This document shows, in pieces, positions 12,986 to 15,106 of a stretch of 15,106 bases of DNA. Each line of letters opens with the position of its first letter. Position 1 is the stretch's first letter. The stretch spans positions 1 to 15,106 of the forward strand of contig PKYZ01000412.1 in NCBI GenBank assembly GCA_003132865.1, given 5' to 3'. Under the pieces are notes generated by a model. It had not been told where the DNA came from. It worked only from the letters and a program-made list of their open reading frames with translations, and searched no databases. The translations under genes were made by a program, and so were the position numbers. Source of the stretch: Bryobacterales bacterium (GTDB taxonomy: Bacteria > Acidobacteriota > Terriglobia > Bryobacterales > Bryobacteraceae).

Positions 12986-15106
12986 CTCGGCTTGAGACCT
13001 CCTAAGTCGACGACTATCTTCTGTACCACGATTCCTGGGTCCACCATCCCATACTTCAGCACATGATAGCCGGAGCCTGCCAGCGAGTGAGCGGATATGA
13101 CCGTGCGGACACCGTCTTTCACGGACTCCTCCCAATCCCGTTGCGAGTTTTGCGCCAGAGCATCGACGATCTGGGGCGGCTGATCGTCAAACGAGACGGC
13201 GAATCTCAGCCCGCGGCCCGGCACGAAGTTCAGCGTCGGTGCAACGATGGTGTGAACCTGCACGGCGCCGGGATCGAACAGATACATGCGGTATTCGAGC
13301 GACGGAGAGTCCCGGGGCGGAGTGACGCTGGCGGCGGTACAGGGCAGGATGGTCATTGAGGACAGGGTCCGCCCATAGTCGGCAAGCTCTTCCCAGTGGA
13401 CCGCGCCGGCATCGGTCTTCTTCGTGTAGTGCGCGGCTTCCATCGAAACGTAGCCATCCGCTTCCACGAAACCGTGCAAGGTGTCCCGCGTGACTTCCCG
13501 CGGACGGAACGACGTTACCTTGACGGTGACGGGATCTGTGCCGGCTCCGGAGATCTTCACGACGCCCTCGGGGGCGCCTGTAGGCGCTTTGCTCCAATCC
13601 ACGCTGACCCACAACCCCTCGTCCTTCTGCACGGTTCCGCGGGCGTCGCTCAATACGATCCAGGGGGCGCTGGCGGTGGCTGAGAAATCAAACGGCGCGC
13701 GGCCCCGATTGAACACTTCGATATACCGGCGGGGTCGGTTGAACGCGTCGAACTGTAACACGGCCGGCGTAACGCCCATCTTAGCCGGCTCGCCAACTTG
13801 GATCTCAGTCACCTCGGGCATGATATTGGTATCCGGCTGCTGCCAGCCCGTGTAACCAATGTGTGTCTGATCCATCATGTGGTCCCACTTACCATTGGCC
13901 AAAGTGTGATTGTAAGCCGCGGACAAATCCGCATCCGCCTGAAACAGCTCGCGGACGCGGGTGGCGTAATCGTTGGCGCTGCTACGACCCTGGCTGGCAT
14001 AGAGCCGGTTCTTGGCGGCCGCGATATAGAGCTCGTTCACCTGGGCGCACGCTTTGGTGGGATACAGAACCAGTTCGAAGAAGGCGTCCTTGGCGTTCTC
14101 GGGCAGCCGCAGGTAAATTTGCTCCGCCCGTTCCGTGAGACCTTGCCACTCGGCCAGCACGGTATCCGCTTCCCGATAGTTCTCCAAGCTGAACGTGCCG
14201 GGCTCCAGAAGCTCCGGCTTGCGCCTGCCGTTGTACTTCGTGTATTTGGAGACGATATCCGCGATTTCAGTTGCATAGGTTGGACCGAACTCGCGCTCCG
14301 CCCACAGCCTGCCGAATTCCGCAATCTTATCGTGCGGCCATCGCTCCGGATTCCAGGCCAGGCTTAGGAAATACTCGATCGGGAACTCCATGGGCTTGAG
14401 ATCGCCCACATTGACGATCCAGATCCGCCTGGCATCGTAGTGATACGCCAGATTCATCTGTTCCCAAACCTTGGCGATAGGGACCGTATTGAGCCATTTA
14501 TAATTGCGTGGGCCGCCCACATAGTCGAAGTGGTAATAGATGCCGGCGCCGCCGCTTCTCTTCCGTTCCTCAGCGGTCGGAAGCCGGCGTAAATTACCCC
14601 AGTTATCGTCGCACCAGAGTAAAGTCACATCGTCCGGGACGCGCATTCCCGCTTCGTAATACTCCTGCACTTCCTTATAGAGGGCCCAGTCTTGCGGCAC
14701 GCTGGACACATCCGGTCCGATGCGGTGCGCGATGATTGCCCGCTGATCGGCGACAATCTTTTCCAGGAGCGCCTTGTTGGCCTCGATATCGCCATCGGCG
14801 GCCATTGGGAGATCTCCATCTCCACGCATGCCCAGCGTGACGATGCTCTCATAGGCCTTATTGCGTTCAATACCTTCGTCCCAAAACGCGCGCAGCACTT
14901 CGGAGTTGGTGGCGTAGTTCCACGGACCTTTGCCATGCCGCTTCCACTCCTGCTGGGCGCGGAGCATGGGCTCGTGATGGGACGTTCCCATGACGATGCC
15001 ATATTCATCGGCGAGCTTGGGATTGAGCGGATCGTCCTCGTTGAAGGCGTTGCCCCACATGGCGGGCCAGAGATAGTTGCCCTTCAGGCGAAGTAGAAGC
15101 TCGAAG
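12952..15106 (-). CDS. Glycoside hydrolase family 115 (xylan alpha-1,2-glucuronidase-like), N-terminus outside window
   Basis: The frame is open to the window edge, and codons upstream of the Met at 15060 read ELLLRLKGNYLWPA, so the gene starts beyond 15106; ~717 residues are seen and the family usually has 900-1000. GH115 enzymes remove (4-O-methyl)glucuronic acid from xylan. The barrel part (first ~290 residues after that Met) shows MWGNAFNEDDP, TLGMRGDGDLP, LWCDDNWGNLRRLP, YYHFDYVGGPRNYKWLNT and IVNVGDLKPMEFP, all typical of the family. A helical region (about 290-400) follows, then a beta-sandwich (WIVLSDARGTV...WVSVDW) and a C-terminal module with DGYVSMEAAHYTKK and EELADYGRTLSS, as in the GH115 C-terminal domain. 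The stop is TAG at 12952. Export is likely, but the signal peptide lies outside the window. Confidence 0.93.
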   Translation of the reverse strand, partial: FELLLRLKGNYLWPAMWGNAFNEDDPLNPKLADEYGIVMGTSHHEPMLRAQQEWKRHGKGPWNYATNSEVLRAFWDEGIERNKAYESIVTLGMRGDGDLPMAADGDIEANKALLEKIVADQRAIIAHRIGPDVSSVPQDWALYKEVQEYYEAGMRVPDDVTLLWCDDNWGNLRRLPTAEERKRSGGAGIYYHFDYVGGPRNYKWLNTVPIAKVWEQMNLAYHYDARRIWIVNVGDLKPMEFPIEYFLSLAWNPERWPHDKIAEFGRLWAEREFGPTYATEIADIVSKYTKYNGRRKPELLEPGTFSLENYREADTVLAEWQGLTERAEQIYLRLPENAKDAFFELVLYPTKACAQVNELYIAAAKNRLYASQGRSSANDYATRVRELFQADADLSAAYNHTLANGKWDHMMDQTHIGYTGWQQPDTNIMPEVTEIQVGEPAKMGVTPAVLQFDAFNRPRRYIEVFNRGRAPFDFSATASAPWIVLSDARGTVQKDEGLWVSVDWSKAPTGAPEGVVKISGAGTDPVTVKVTSFRPREVTRDTLHGFVEADGYVSMEAAHYTKKTDAGAVHWEELADYGRTLSSMTILPCTAASVTPPRDSPSLEYRMYLFDPGAVQVHTIVAPTLNFVPGRGLRFAVSFDDQPPQIVDALAQNSQRDWEESVKDGVRTVISAHSLAGSGYHVLKYGMVDPGIVVQKIVVDLGGLKPSYLGPPESFRR

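Overview
The window is GC-rich bacterial chromosome, most consistent with an Acidobacteriota of the Bryobacterales / Candidatus Solibacter type. That placement is an inference. It rests on a Tat-exported mandelate racemase-like dehydratase, a GH115 xylan glucuronidase, a DUF6572 gene, a cyclic-nucleotide-domain gene joined to a flavoprotein start, and intergenic REP-like hairpins and heptamer repeats that I remember from those genomes. No rRNA, tRNA or CRISPR array was seen.

Layout. Positions 1-2360 look like an accessory strip: the 3' end of an unrecognised gene, a secreted hypothetical protein (minus), a 62-aa protein with its own terminator hairpin (minus), a DUF3800 gene (plus) and a transposase C-terminal scrap (minus). 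Positions 2397-3824 (minus) form a tight housekeeping group: a 46-aa single-pass membrane protein overlapping rph (RNase PH), which overlaps rdgB (dITP/XTP pyrophosphatase) through GTGA. A small putative lipoprotein follows on plus. Then comes a 709-bp gene-free stretch with a core at 25% GC, and a Tat-exported enolase-superfamily dehydratase (minus).

Positions 6451-11660 are the centre of interest. Four overlapping plus-strand genes encode an ABC ATPase, a 10-TM FtsX/YbbP-type permease, a periplasmic LolA-like protein and an outer-membrane beta-barrel with a DUF1302-like motif. Together they could span the whole envelope as a lipid or lipoprotein export route. The start of the barrel gene carries four 7-bp repeat units inside its signal-peptide codons, so gain or loss of one unit would shift the frame. 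This makes it a candidate phase-variable switch.

Positions 11661-12985 show decay: a DUF6572 gene broken by one extra A, an intact cyclic-nucleotide-binding-fold gene that lacks the usual ligand residues, and a flavoprotein cut off after its GxGxxG motif. A second array of four heptamers lies just beyond. Positions 12952-15106 (minus) are the C-terminal three quarters of a GH115 alpha-glucuronidase whose 5' end lies outside the window. The dehydratase and GH115 suggest plant-polysaccharide and sugar-acid catabolism.
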